From positions 4,791 to 17,865 of the forward strand of contig DKVF01000053.1 of the NCBI GenBank assembly GCA_002491065.1: a stretch of 13,075 nucleotides of DNA, read 5' to 3'. This document shows, one piece after another, positions 7,435-13,075 of this stretch. The notes beneath the pieces were generated by a model that was not told where the DNA came from, ran no database searches, and saw only the letters and a program-made list of their open reading frames with translations. The stretch is from Peptococcaceae bacterium UBA7185 (GTDB lineage Bacteria; Bacillota; Peptococcia; Peptococcales; Peptococcaceae). Position numbers and translations under genes: made by a program. Within the stretch, counting starts at the first letter, position 1; each line of letters opens with the position of its first letter.

Positions 7435-7925
7435 TGCGGTATCATAACATTACGCATGATGATATGCTGAATGGCGATGGTTTGCGGGTAGTGCTGTGGG
7501 TAGCAGGATGTACCCACCATTGTCCAGAATGCCAAAATCCTATTACCTGGGATATTGAAGGCGGCGTGCCCTTTGATGAAGTCGCGCACGATGAAGTGAT
7601 GGCGGATTTGGAAAAGGACTATATTTCTGGAATTACGTTTAGCGGCGGCGATCCATTACATCCGGAAAATCGAGCTGACGTGGAAGGGCTCATAAGAGAA
7701 ATAAAAGAAAAGTACCCGCGCAAAACGATTTGGCTGTATACAGGTTTTGTATGGGATAAGATTAAGCAATTGCCGTTTATTTCACTGATAGATGTGATTG
7801 TAGATGGTCCTTTTGAAATTGCCAAACGAGATGTGAAGCTGCACTGGCGGGGCAGTTCTAATCAACGGGTCATTAATGTGAAAGAGACTTTGCGGTTGGG
7901 TCAAATCGTATTGTGGTCTGAGTAA
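7434..7925 (+). CDS. nrdG: Anaerobic ribonucleotide reductase activating protein (radical SAM)
   Basis: Radical S-adenosylmethionine activase that uses a [4Fe-4S] cluster to cleave SAM and place the glycyl radical on NrdD. It has 163 residues, typical of NrdG. The CX3CX2C cluster motif is Cys26, Cys30 and Cys33 within GCTHHCPECQNP, and FSGGDPL is the SAM-binding GGE/GGD-like motif of the family. DGPF in the C-terminal half is also typical. The start is ATG 7434, overlapping the nrdD TAA as TAATG, with GGAAG (7421-7425) eight bases upstream, so translation is probably coupled and keeps enzyme and activase in proportion. A strong terminator lies 23 bases after the stop, making nrdDG a two-gene unit. 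Confidence 0.96.
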   Translation: MRYHNITHDDMLNGDGLRVVLWVAGCTHHCPECQNPITWDIEGGVPFDEVAHDEVMADLEKDYISGITFSGGDPLHPENRADVEGLIREIKEKYPRKTIWLYTGFVWDKIKQLPFISLIDVIVDGPFEIAKRDVKLHWRGSSNQRVINVKETLRLGQIVLWSE

Positions 7926-7948
7926 AATAAATATTTATTTGAAACAGT

Positions 7949-7995
7949 AAAAACCTTTAGACAGGAATGTAAATTATGGCGTCTAAAGGTTTTTT
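7949..7995 (+). terminator. Rho-independent terminator after nrdG
   Basis: AAACCTTTAGAC (7951-7962) pairs perfectly with GTCTAAAGGTTT (7981-7992), extended by two A-T pairs, around an 18-base loop, and runs into a six-T stretch (7990-7995). The opposite strand also ends in a T-run, so the element could work in both directions, but no opposing gene is present. Confidence 0.92.
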
Positions 7996-8026
7996 GCGTG
8001 AATCTATGTACCTTGGCATGAATTTG

Positions 8027-8035
8027 TGTTAAAAT
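8027..8035 (+). promoter_or_regulatory. Extended -10 promoter for dut-nrdR
   Basis: TGTTAAAAT (8027-8035) fits an extended -10 (TGn plus TAAAAT, 5/6). The -35 position (8007-8012) reads TGTACC and is weak; a better TTGGCA at 8013-8018 is too close. It lies 33 bases before the dut ATG and just after the nrdG terminator, where a new promoter is needed. No NrdR-like box was seen here. Confidence 0.45.
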
Positions 8036-8068
8036 AGACATAAAATTTTTTAAAAATTGAGGTGTGCT

Positions 8069-8581
8069 ATGTATAGAGTTGCCAGATTTTATAAAGTAAG
8101 TGAAGCACAGTTTGAAAAGGGGTGGCAGGATACTTTCGGACAAGCAGTAGATGCTGATGTGTATGAGAATCTTAAATTGCCCGAGAGAGCCACAGCTGGT
8201 TCGGCGGGATATGATTTTTTTAGTCCTTTGACCTTTTCACTGGCACCTGGTGAAACGATAAAAATTCCTACCGGTGTGCGGGCAGAAATCCGCGAGGGCT
8301 GGGTATTACAATGCTATCCCCGTAGTGGGCTGGGCTTTAAATATCGGTTGCAGCTCAATAATACAGTAGGGATTATAGATAGTGACTATTTTTATTCTGA
8401 CAATGAAGGTCACATTTTTGCCAAAATCACCAACGACAGTAAAGACGGAAAAATGCTGACAGTGGAGGTAGGACAGGGCTTTATGCAGGGTATTTTTGTG
8501 CCTTTTGGAATCACGGAAGATGATAATGTGACAGCGGTACGTAATGGTGGATTTGGCAGTACGACAAAACAAAAAATGTAG
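8069..8581 (+). CDS. dut: dUTP diphosphatase (dUTPase)
   Basis: Hydrolyses dUTP to dUMP and pyrophosphate, keeping uracil out of DNA and supplying the dTMP precursor. It has 170 residues in the trimeric all-beta dUTPase family. All five motifs are readable: 1, AGSAGYDF (43-50); 2, PRSGLGFK (84-91); 3, NTVGIIDSDY (98-107) with catalytic Asp104 and Tyr107; 4, GQGFMQGIFVP (135-145); 5, RNGGFGSTT (158-166), the flexible arm that closes over the nucleotide. After motif 3, where the common form has a short YRGEI, this protein reads FYSDNEGHIF, a longer loop I associate with some Bacillota and phage dUTPases. ATG 8069 is chosen over in-frame TTG 8057 because GAGG (8059-8062) fits it. It is 29 bases before nrdR and presumably co-transcribed with it. 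Confidence 0.9.
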   Translation: MYRVARFYKVSEAQFEKGWQDTFGQAVDADVYENLKLPERATAGSAGYDFFSPLTFSLAPGETIKIPTGVRAEIREGWVLQCYPRSGLGFKYRLQLNNTVGIIDSDYFYSDNEGHIFAKITNDSKDGKMLTVEVGQGFMQGIFVPFGITEDDNVTAVRNGGFGSTTKQKM

Positions 8582-8610
8582 CTTTTGATTAATAAAGGAG
8601 GGACAAACCT

Positions 8611-9060
8611 ATGCAATGTCCTGTTTGCCATAGTGATAGTAAAGTATTAGATACCAGATTAATTGAGGAAGAAAATTCTATTCGCCGTCGACGGGAATGT
8701 ATCGTTTGTGGAAAGCGCTTTGTGACATATGAAAAAGTTGAGGACAAACCACTGGTTGTCATCAAAAAAAGCGGTCGGCGGGAATTATTTGATGGCTCTA
8801 AGCTGCTTAAGGGGCTGGCCAAGGCATGCGAAAAACGCCCCATTGAAATTGAACAGTTACAACAGCTGGTGCTGGAGGTAGAAAAGGATTTAAAACAGCA
8901 GTATGCTGCGGTACCTACTAGTGAAATCGGTACCTATATTATGCGGCGGCTGATGGATATTGACGAGGTGGCTTATGTGCGGTTTGCTTCTGTGTATAAG
9001 GAATTTGACGATGTGCAGACCTTTATTCGAGAAATTGAAGTCATGAAGGAGCAGAAGTGA
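8611..9060 (+). CDS. nrdR: Transcriptional repressor NrdR
   Basis: Zinc-ribbon, ATP-cone regulator that senses ATP/dATP and represses ribonucleotide reductase genes by binding paired NrdR boxes. It has 149 residues, the normal size. The zinc ribbon uses Cys3, Cys6, Cys30 and Cys33, with the DNA-binding basic run RRRR at 25-28 followed by ECIVCGKRF. The spacing between cysteine pairs is one residue shorter than in the copies I remember. The ATP-cone follows (about 48-138), starting PLVVIKKSGRRELFDG. A strong AAAGGAGGG (8594-8602) precedes ATG 8611 at eight bases. The likely target is in view: two box-like sites ahead of nrdD. The TGA overlaps the next ATG by one base. Confidence 0.97.
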   Translation: MQCPVCHSDSKVLDTRLIEEENSIRRRRECIVCGKRFVTYEKVEDKPLVVIKKSGRRELFDGSKLLKGLAKACEKRPIEIEQLQQLVLEVEKDLKQQYAAVPTSEIGTYIMRRLMDIDEVAYVRFASVYKEFDDVQTFIREIEVMKEQK

Positions 9061-9554
9061 TGGATGAACAGGTTTTAAGGTATCGAGAAGCAAAACTGAT
9101 GGAGCCAATCTATCGCATGTATAAGGTAATTGAGCAGACAGACACGGTAAAGGCGCAGACCTTGATGTCTGTCGCGATGCAGTATATTATTGAGCATTTC
9201 CGCGGAAAAAACCTACAGCCTAAGGATGTACAGCAGATTTTGCGCGCAGTATTGTTGCAGGAAGAAAGCGGGCATTATTATGCGCTGTATGTAAATAATG
9301 AAATTCAGGTAAAGGCAGCAGAATGGCTGACATTGCTGGCAGTGGACAGGCCGGTGACACTGGAGCTGCTGGGAAAAATGGCAGATGCTTTGGCGCAGAA
9401 AATAGAAGGAAGAGATTGCATTAAACTTTCTGCAGAGGATGTATTCATCATGCTGGAGCAAATTGTAGCGCCGGTAGATGAGATTGTATTAGAGAGACTT
9501 TATTTAAATAAAGAGAATTATCTTGCAGAATTAAGAACTTTTTTAGTGCAGTAA
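9060..9554 (+). CDS. Unrecognised 164-aa protein coupled to nrdR
   Basis: I do not recognise this protein. It starts at ATG 9060, whose A is the last base of the nrdR stop (TGATG), with AAGGAG (9047-9052) seven bases upstream. A GTG at 9057 one codon earlier is possible but less well spaced. It has 164 residues, mostly predicted helix, acidic overall, with one Cys (about 120) and no signal peptide, transmembrane segment, zinc motif or Walker motif, so it is presumably a soluble cytoplasmic protein. The N-terminal half is polar and helical (REAKLMEPIYRMYKVIEQ); the middle has HYYALYVNNE; the C-terminal part has two Leu-rich helices ending LAELRTFLVQ. The tight overlap suggests linked dosage with NrdR, perhaps an accessory to nucleotide control, but that is inference from position only. 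Codon use resembles the neighbours. Confidence 0.85.
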   Translation: MDEQVLRYREAKLMEPIYRMYKVIEQTDTVKAQTLMSVAMQYIIEHFRGKNLQPKDVQQILRAVLLQEESGHYYALYVNNEIQVKAAEWLTLLAVDRPVTLELLGKMADALAQKIEGRDCIKLSAEDVFIMLEQIVAPVDEIVLERLYLNKENYLAELRTFLVQ

Positions 9555-9584
9555 TCGTCTAATAGACAGGAAGAAGCTTGGGCA

Positions 9585-9612
9585 TTGTCGAAAAAAGTAC
9601 TATGCTTATTCT
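9585..9612 (+). promoter_or_regulatory. Possible promoter for the LCP gene
   Basis: TTGTCG (9585-9590) and TATTCT (9607-9612) are 16 bases apart; each matches the housekeeping consensus at 4/6. It sits in the 88-base gap between the 164-aa gene and the LCP gene, 30 bases before the TTG start. No terminator was seen in this gap, so read-through from the dut-nrdR unit is also possible. Confidence 0.3.
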
Positions 9613-9642
9613 ATTGTTTCTGTATAAAAGGAGTGTTTACCA

Positions 9643-11031
9643 TTGGGGTTGGAACAGGAAAAAAACAGTCGTAATCGGGCTGAAAAACATACAAAGCACC
9701 CGAAAAAAAAGAGAAAAGTGCGTAAAAAAGCTATTGCGATAATTCTCTGTGTAATTCTTATTCTAATAGTAAGTGGATTAGCTATGGCCGGTATGAGTAT
9801 AAAACCGCCATCGTTAGAAAACTTATCACATGAAGAAGATTCTGAGCGGCAAGATGAGCGGGAAGACGGCATCTATAATGTGTTGGTAGTAGGAACAGAT
9901 AAGGTAGGTCTTAACACGGATACAATTTTGGTGATGTCCTTAGACAGTGTAAATAATAAAGCTAATGTATTAAGTATTCCTCGCGACACCATGTCCAATG
10001 TAAGTCGTTCTGTGAAAAAGATTAACGCGGCCTATGCAGTCGGCGCCAAAAAGGGAAAAGGCAATATTGACAACCTGAAAAAAGAAGTATCATACTTATT
10101 AGGTTTTGAGGTAGACAATTATGTTGTAGTAAATCTTAGCGCCTTTGAGGAACTTATTGATGCTATCGGCGGCGTGACCATTGATGTACCCCGCAACATG
10201 AATTATGATGACCCTTATCAGGATTTGCATATTCATATTAATAAAGGACTACAAACCTTAAATGGTGCGCAGGCTGTGGGTTTTGTGCGGTATCGTAGTG
10301 GTTATGCAGAAGGCGACTTGGGACGTGTAAAAGCACAGCAACTCTTTGTCGAAGCTGTAGCGAAGCAGCTTTCTTCAGCATCTACCATTACAAAATTGCC
10401 CAAATTGGCAGAAATCGTTTTGCGCAATACCGACACAGACCTTACTAATGGTGAAATGCTTTGGTTTGGGAAGCAAGCATTAGAGGTAGATATGAGCACA
10501 GATTTGCAGATGTTTGTACTGCCTGGGGAAGCACGTATGGTGAACCGTCTGTCTTACTATTTGCCCAATGAAGCAGAAATCTTAGAAATTGTAAATCAGT
10601 ATTTCAACCCATATTCTACGGCAATTACCAGTTTGAATGTGGTAGATATGAATAGTGTTGCGCAGCAGGAAAGTAATCGTCAGTCGAAATTGACCGCAGA
10701 GCAGCGTCAAAAAGAGGAAAAAGAAAAAGAACAGGCAGAAAAAGACGCAACGATAAGTGATGATAAGTTGCTGCAGGAAGACCCAAATCAGCCGACAGAG
10801 CCCAAACCGTCCGAAGGTGACAATAACCATGTTACAGAACCAGACAACCAAGGGAATGAAAACAGTTCTGGGGGACAGTCGGAGGTAAATGAGCCAGTTG
10901 ACATGCCGGTAACAGAGTTGCCTGCAGAACCTTCGACTCCTGACGTGCAGCCGACACAGCCCGGCGGGATTCCTGGTGAAGTGCTAAAACCAGAAGTGTC
11001 GGAGCCTGTACCGACAGAAGATGCAATATAA
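9643..11031 (+). CDS. LytR-CpsA-Psr (LCP) family envelope protein
   Basis: LCP proteins transfer lipid-linked glycopolymers (teichoic acids, capsule or other wall polymers) to peptidoglycan at the outer face of the membrane. It has 462 residues. The order is a very basic cytoplasmic N-terminus (to about 28, many Lys/Arg), one membrane helix (about 29-49), then an external LCP domain (about 77-295). Family marks are LVVGTD, NTDTILVMSLD, SIPRDTM with Arg114/Asp115, IDAIGGVTIDVP, and RYRSGYAEGDLGRVKAQQ, the Arg-rich pyrophosphate-lipid site. Beyond 340 comes a charged KEEKEKEQAEKD stretch and a Pro/Glu/Thr/Asn-rich tail (about 380-462) that looks disordered and has no wall-anchor motif. The TTG start at 9643 has AAAAGGAG (9626-9633) nine bases before it; the next start codons would cut into the basic region. 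The polymer substrate cannot be told. Confidence 0.92.
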   Translation: MGLEQEKNSRNRAEKHTKHPKKKRKVRKKAIAIILCVILILIVSGLAMAGMSIKPPSLENLSHEEDSERQDEREDGIYNVLVVGTDKVGLNTDTILVMSLDSVNNKANVLSIPRDTMSNVSRSVKKINAAYAVGAKKGKGNIDNLKKEVSYLLGFEVDNYVVVNLSAFEELIDAIGGVTIDVPRNMNYDDPYQDLHIHINKGLQTLNGAQAVGFVRYRSGYAEGDLGRVKAQQLFVEAVAKQLSSASTITKLPKLAEIVLRNTDTDLTNGEMLWFGKQALEVDMSTDLQMFVLPGEARMVNRLSYYLPNEAEILEIVNQYFNPYSTAITSLNVVDMNSVAQQESNRQSKLTAEQRQKEEKEKEQAEKDATISDDKLLQEDPNQPTEPKPSEGDNNHVTEPDNQGNENSSGGQSEVNEPVDMPVTELPAEPSTPDVQPTQPGGIPGEVLKPEVSEPVPTEDAI

Positions 11032-11065
11032 TATATGAGACAATATCAGTAAAAGGAGAACGCTT

Positions 11066-11443
11066 ATGTTTGCAGAAGAAAAAGATATCATTGAAGAAAC
11101 GATGCGTCTAGCAGCAGAAAGAGAAATTGCCAGAGAAGCCTATGAGGCAGAGCATGGTCCTAAAAAGTGGGGCGTTTATCTTCCAGAAGAAAAGGCACTG
11201 AACGATTATCTGATGACCTTAGAGCGGGAAAGTGTAGAAACCTTAGAGGCTTTGATGTTGCTAGGTCGCAATGATGAATATCGTAAGGTGGGAAAATCTC
11301 CCGAAGAAAACTATTTAGCCTTAAAAGAAGAACGCTACCACCGGCATCCTGATCAGCAAGCTGCAGTTTATTATTTGACAGGGAAAAAGCCTTTGGCTGT
11401 ATATATTGAGAATGGATTATCCTACTTAGGAATTCTTTTATAA
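11066..11443 (+). CDS. Unrecognised 125-aa protein after the LCP gene
   Basis: I do not recognise this protein. ATG 11066 follows AAAAGGAG (11051-11058) at seven bases and lies 34 bases after the LCP gene, so the two are probably one transcript ended by the terminator at 11461. It has 125 residues. The N-terminal third is a charged amphipathic helix rich in Glu, Ala and Arg (IIEETMRLAAEREIAREAYE). Then come KKWGVYLPEEKALNDYLM, a Glu/Leu-rich helix, and a Tyr-rich C-terminal part (AAVYYLTGKKPLAVYIENGL) that may be beta/alpha. There is no Cys, no signal peptide and no membrane helix, so it is probably a soluble cytoplasmic protein. Nothing indicates an enzymatic role; association with envelope assembly rests only on gene order. 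Confidence 0.85.
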   Translation: MFAEEKDIIEETMRLAAEREIAREAYEAEHGPKKWGVYLPEEKALNDYLMTLERESVETLEALMLLGRNDEYRKVGKSPEENYLALKEERYHRHPDQQAAVYYLTGKKPLAVYIENGLSYLGILL

Positions 11444-11460
11444 AAGAAAATAATCAGATA

Positions 11461-11504
11461 AAGTTGTTGTGCAATCGAAAACTCGATGGTACAACAACTT
11501 TTTT
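11461..11504 (+). terminator. Rho-independent terminator after the 125-aa gene
   Basis: AAGTTGTTGT (11461-11470) pairs perfectly with ACAACAACTT (11491-11500). The stem continues inward with a G-U, a C-G, one mismatch and ATCG/CGAT pairs to an AAAACT loop. The T-run spans 11499-11504. It ends the LCP transcript and insulates feoAB. Confidence 0.93.
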
Positions 11505-11593
11505 GTGGAATTGGGAATTGGTGAGGGGGTATGAAATATAAGTATAGGAGTTGGGAAAAAGAGATTTTAATACAAAAAATGGGAGTAAGACAT

Positions 11594-11617
11594 ATGCAAG
11601 TAAAAGCGGGTTTGCAT
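11594..11617. repeat. Inverted repeat abutting the feo -35
   Basis: ATGCAA (11594-11599) and TTGCAT (11612-11617) are perfect six-base arms 12 bases apart; the right arm shares its last T with the start of the -35 hexamer. It could be an operator for the feo promoter. It does not look like a Fur box or a DtxR/MntR-type site. The rest of 11505-11593 shows nothing convincing. Confidence 0.35.
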
Positions 11618-11645
11618 TGCAATTTGTAGCATAGCGTGATAAAAT
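11617..11645 (+). promoter_or_regulatory. Extended -10 promoter for feoAB
   Basis: TTGCAA (11617-11622), a 17-base spacer, and TAAAAT (11640-11645) preceded by TGA, an extended -10. This is one of the best promoter matches in the window. Transcription would begin near 11652, about 40 bases before the preferred feoA start. This rules out an upstream GTG at 11636, which would lie inside the promoter. Confidence 0.7.
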
Positions 11646-11692
11646 TTAAGGTAAATTATAATTCAGTAGAAACGAATGAGGAGGTCATGACC

Positions 11693-11923
11693 TTGAATTT
11701 GAATGACGGTCATATAGAATGTACCTATCAGGTGGTGGATGTATCTGGGTTGGAACTTCCCGTGGAGCGTCGCTTGGAAGCTCTGGGGCTTACGGCAGGA
11801 ACGCAGATCACAGTATTAAATAAAAAACAAAATGGCGCGCTGATTGTGAAAGTACGGGGAACACGCTTTGCGCTGGGGCAGCATATTGCAGCAGGCATCC
11901 TGATTGAGGAGGCCGCAAAATGA
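11693..11923 (+). CDS. feoA: Ferrous iron transport protein A
   Basis: Small cytoplasmic SH3-like protein that works with the FeoB membrane transporter in Fe(II) uptake. The core RRLEALGLTAGTQITVL, then ALIVKVRGTRFALGQHIAAGI, is the FeoA pattern. The frame is open from GTG 11636, but that codon overlaps the -10 region. ATG 11687 stands only two bases after GAGGAGG (11678-11684), too close for normal initiation. TTG 11693 is eight bases from it and gives 76 residues, the family norm. TTG starts are used elsewhere here (tpiA, LCP gene), so TTG 11693 is preferred, with ATG 11687 (78 residues) as the alternative. The TGA overlaps the feoB ATG by four bases (ATGA), so translation is coupled. Confidence 0.88.
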   Translation: MNLNDGHIECTYQVVDVSGLELPVERRLEALGLTAGTQITVLNKKQNGALIVKVRGTRFALGQHIAAGILIEEAAK

Positions 11924-13075
11924 AAGATACAATAAATATCGGTTTTGTGGGCAATCCCAACTGTGGGAAAACTACACTGTTTAATGCATATACTGGCGCC
12001 AAATTAAAAGTGGCTAACTGGCCCGGTGTAACAGTAGAAAAAAAAGAAGGCTCCATGCAATATCATGAGCATACATTTAAATTAGTAGATTTACCTGGCA
12101 TTTATAGTCTTACCTCCTATACAATGGAAGAAAAAGTGTCCCGTGAATTTATCTTGAGTGATGATGTGGACGTTATTGTGGATATTGCAGACGCATCTGC
12201 GCTGGAGCGCAATTTATATTTAACATTGCAGCTTATCGAATTGGGAAAACCAGTAGTGCTGGCATTGAATATGATGGATATTGTGGAAGAACGGGGCATG
12301 GAGATTGATATGCATCGGTTGCCGGAGATGCTGGGTATTCCGGTTGTCCCGGTGTCGGCGCGCAAAAAACGCGGTCTGGATATTTTAATGCATGCGGTGG
12401 CCCATCATATGGATAAGGAAGAACCAGTAATCTTTGTGCATGATCATGATGAGTTGGAAGAAAACAGTACGCATAAACATGATCATCATACAGAATATGC
12501 GATGGTGTACAGCGACTTGATTGAAGACAAAATTGATGCCATCATAGATGTATTGAAGCAACGTTATCCCGATATGAAAAACTATCGTTGGCATGCGCTG
12601 AAATTGCTGGAACAGGATCCAGACATTATGAAACGCTATCCTATTGATTTGCCGGAAGTTATGGACCGCAGCTATGAAAAGGATATTATCAATCAGAAGT
12701 ATGATTTTATAGAAGAAATTATTGGCGAAGTTCTGATGAACAAAGAGAAAAAAGAACAGCTCACCGATAAGATGGACCAGCTGTTGACCCATCCGGTATT
12801 GGGTGTACCAGTGTTTTTAGGGATTATGGCGTTGGTATTTGCGCTTACCTTCAATATCGGCGATTGGCTGAAAGAAACCTTTGTAGAAGCAGCCATTGAT
12901 TGGTGTTCTATGGGGATTTTGAATTGTCTGACGTATTTTCAGGTAAATGAAGTGCTTGTTTCTTTGATTGTAGATGGCATTGTAGCCGGTGTGGGTACCA
13001 TTCTGACATTCTTGCCCAATATCTTTATCCTGTTTTTAGCATTGGCCTTTTTGGAGGACAGCGGCTACATGGCCC
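11920..13075 (+). CDS. feoB: Ferrous iron transport protein B, 5' part (runs off the window)
   Basis: GTPase-linked inner-membrane Fe(II) transporter. 385 codons are visible, with no stop, of a family often 650-800 long. The N-terminal G domain is complete: G1 GNPNCGKTT (11-19), G2 Thr in GVTVE, G3 DLPG (57-60), G4 NMMD (117-120), G5 SARKKRG (146-152). The helical insertion domain spans about 195-285. Membrane segments begin near 293 (VLGVPVFLGIMALVFALTF), and GTILTFLPNIF at 359-369 matches the first Gate region, ending at EDSGYMA. Between G domain and helical domain lies a segment with eight His among 29 residues (162-190), beyond what I expect (see findings). The start is ATG 11920 with GAGGAGG (11906-11912) seven bases before it, overlapping the feoA stop. 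Iron-dependent control is likely, but no Fur or DtxR box was found. Confidence 0.96.
   Translation, partial: MKDTINIGFVGNPNCGKTTLFNAYTGAKLKVANWPGVTVEKKEGSMQYHEHTFKLVDLPGIYSLTSYTMEEKVSREFILSDDVDVIVDIADASALERNLYLTLQLIELGKPVVLALNMMDIVEERGMEIDMHRLPEMLGIPVVPVSARKKRGLDILMHAVAHHMDKEEPVIFVHDHDELEENSTHKHDHHTEYAMVYSDLIEDKIDAIIDVLKQRYPDMKNYRWHALKLLEQDPDIMKRYPIDLPEVMDRSYEKDIINQKYDFIEEIIGEVLMNKEKKEQLTDKMDQLLTHPVLGVPVFLGIMALVFALTFNIGDWLKETFVEAAIDWCSMGILNCLTYFQVNEVLVSLIVDGIVAGVGTILTFLPNIFILFLALAFLEDSGYMA

Noticed and set aside
9557..9569. GTCTAATAGAC palindrome after the 164-aa gene as a terminator
   Set aside because: Five-base arms with a one-base centre cannot form an RNA hairpin, and no T-run follows.
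11531..11629. 32-codon frame starting ATG 11531 between the terminator and feoA
   Set aside because: The G-run is only one base from the ATG, and the frame runs through the inverted repeat and the -35 of the feo promoter. The composition looks like chance.

Overview
The window is a compact, AT-leaning stretch of a low-to-mid GC Gram-positive-type (Bacillota) genome. Every gene lies on the + strand. Three things point to an anaerobic member of the phylum: the glycolytic gene order followed by secG, an oxygen-sensitive class III ribonucleotide reductase (NrdD/NrdG), and a ferrous-iron transporter (FeoAB). An LCP envelope protein and TTG starts (tpiA, the LCP gene, probably feoA) fit. Whether it is a Negativicute or a Clostridium-type organism cannot be settled from this sequence.

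Region 1 (1-5010) is lower glycolysis: the 3' part of pgk, then tpiA, gpmI and eno, followed by secG with its own promoter-like element and a strong terminator. Together the four enzymes take 1,3-bisphosphoglycerate to phosphoenolpyruvate and interconvert the triose phosphates.

Region 2 (5011-9554) supplies deoxynucleotides. A 297-base leader holds two NrdR-box-like sites 42 bp apart and a hairpin in front of nrdD. nrdD and nrdG overlap by one base (TAATG) and end at a terminator. A second unit follows: dut (dUTPase), nrdR (the repressor expected to bind those boxes), and an unrecognised 164-aa gene whose start overlaps the nrdR stop. Reductase, activase, dUTP sanitiser, repressor and repressor sites all lie within about 4.5 kb.

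Region 3 (9555-11504) has a LytR-CpsA-Psr family protein with a long Pro/Glu-rich tail, then an unrecognised 125-aa gene and a terminator.

Region 4 (11505-13075) starts with a non-coding stretch carrying a strong extended -10 promoter, then feoA and the first 385 codons of feoB, which runs off the window. FeoB has a His-rich segment after its G domain.

No rRNA, tRNA, CRISPR array, insertion sequence or prophage gene was seen. Most of the window is ordinary core metabolism. The points that deserve attention are the nrdR-coupled unknown gene, the nrdD control region, a possible active-site substitution in NrdD and the FeoB His cluster.
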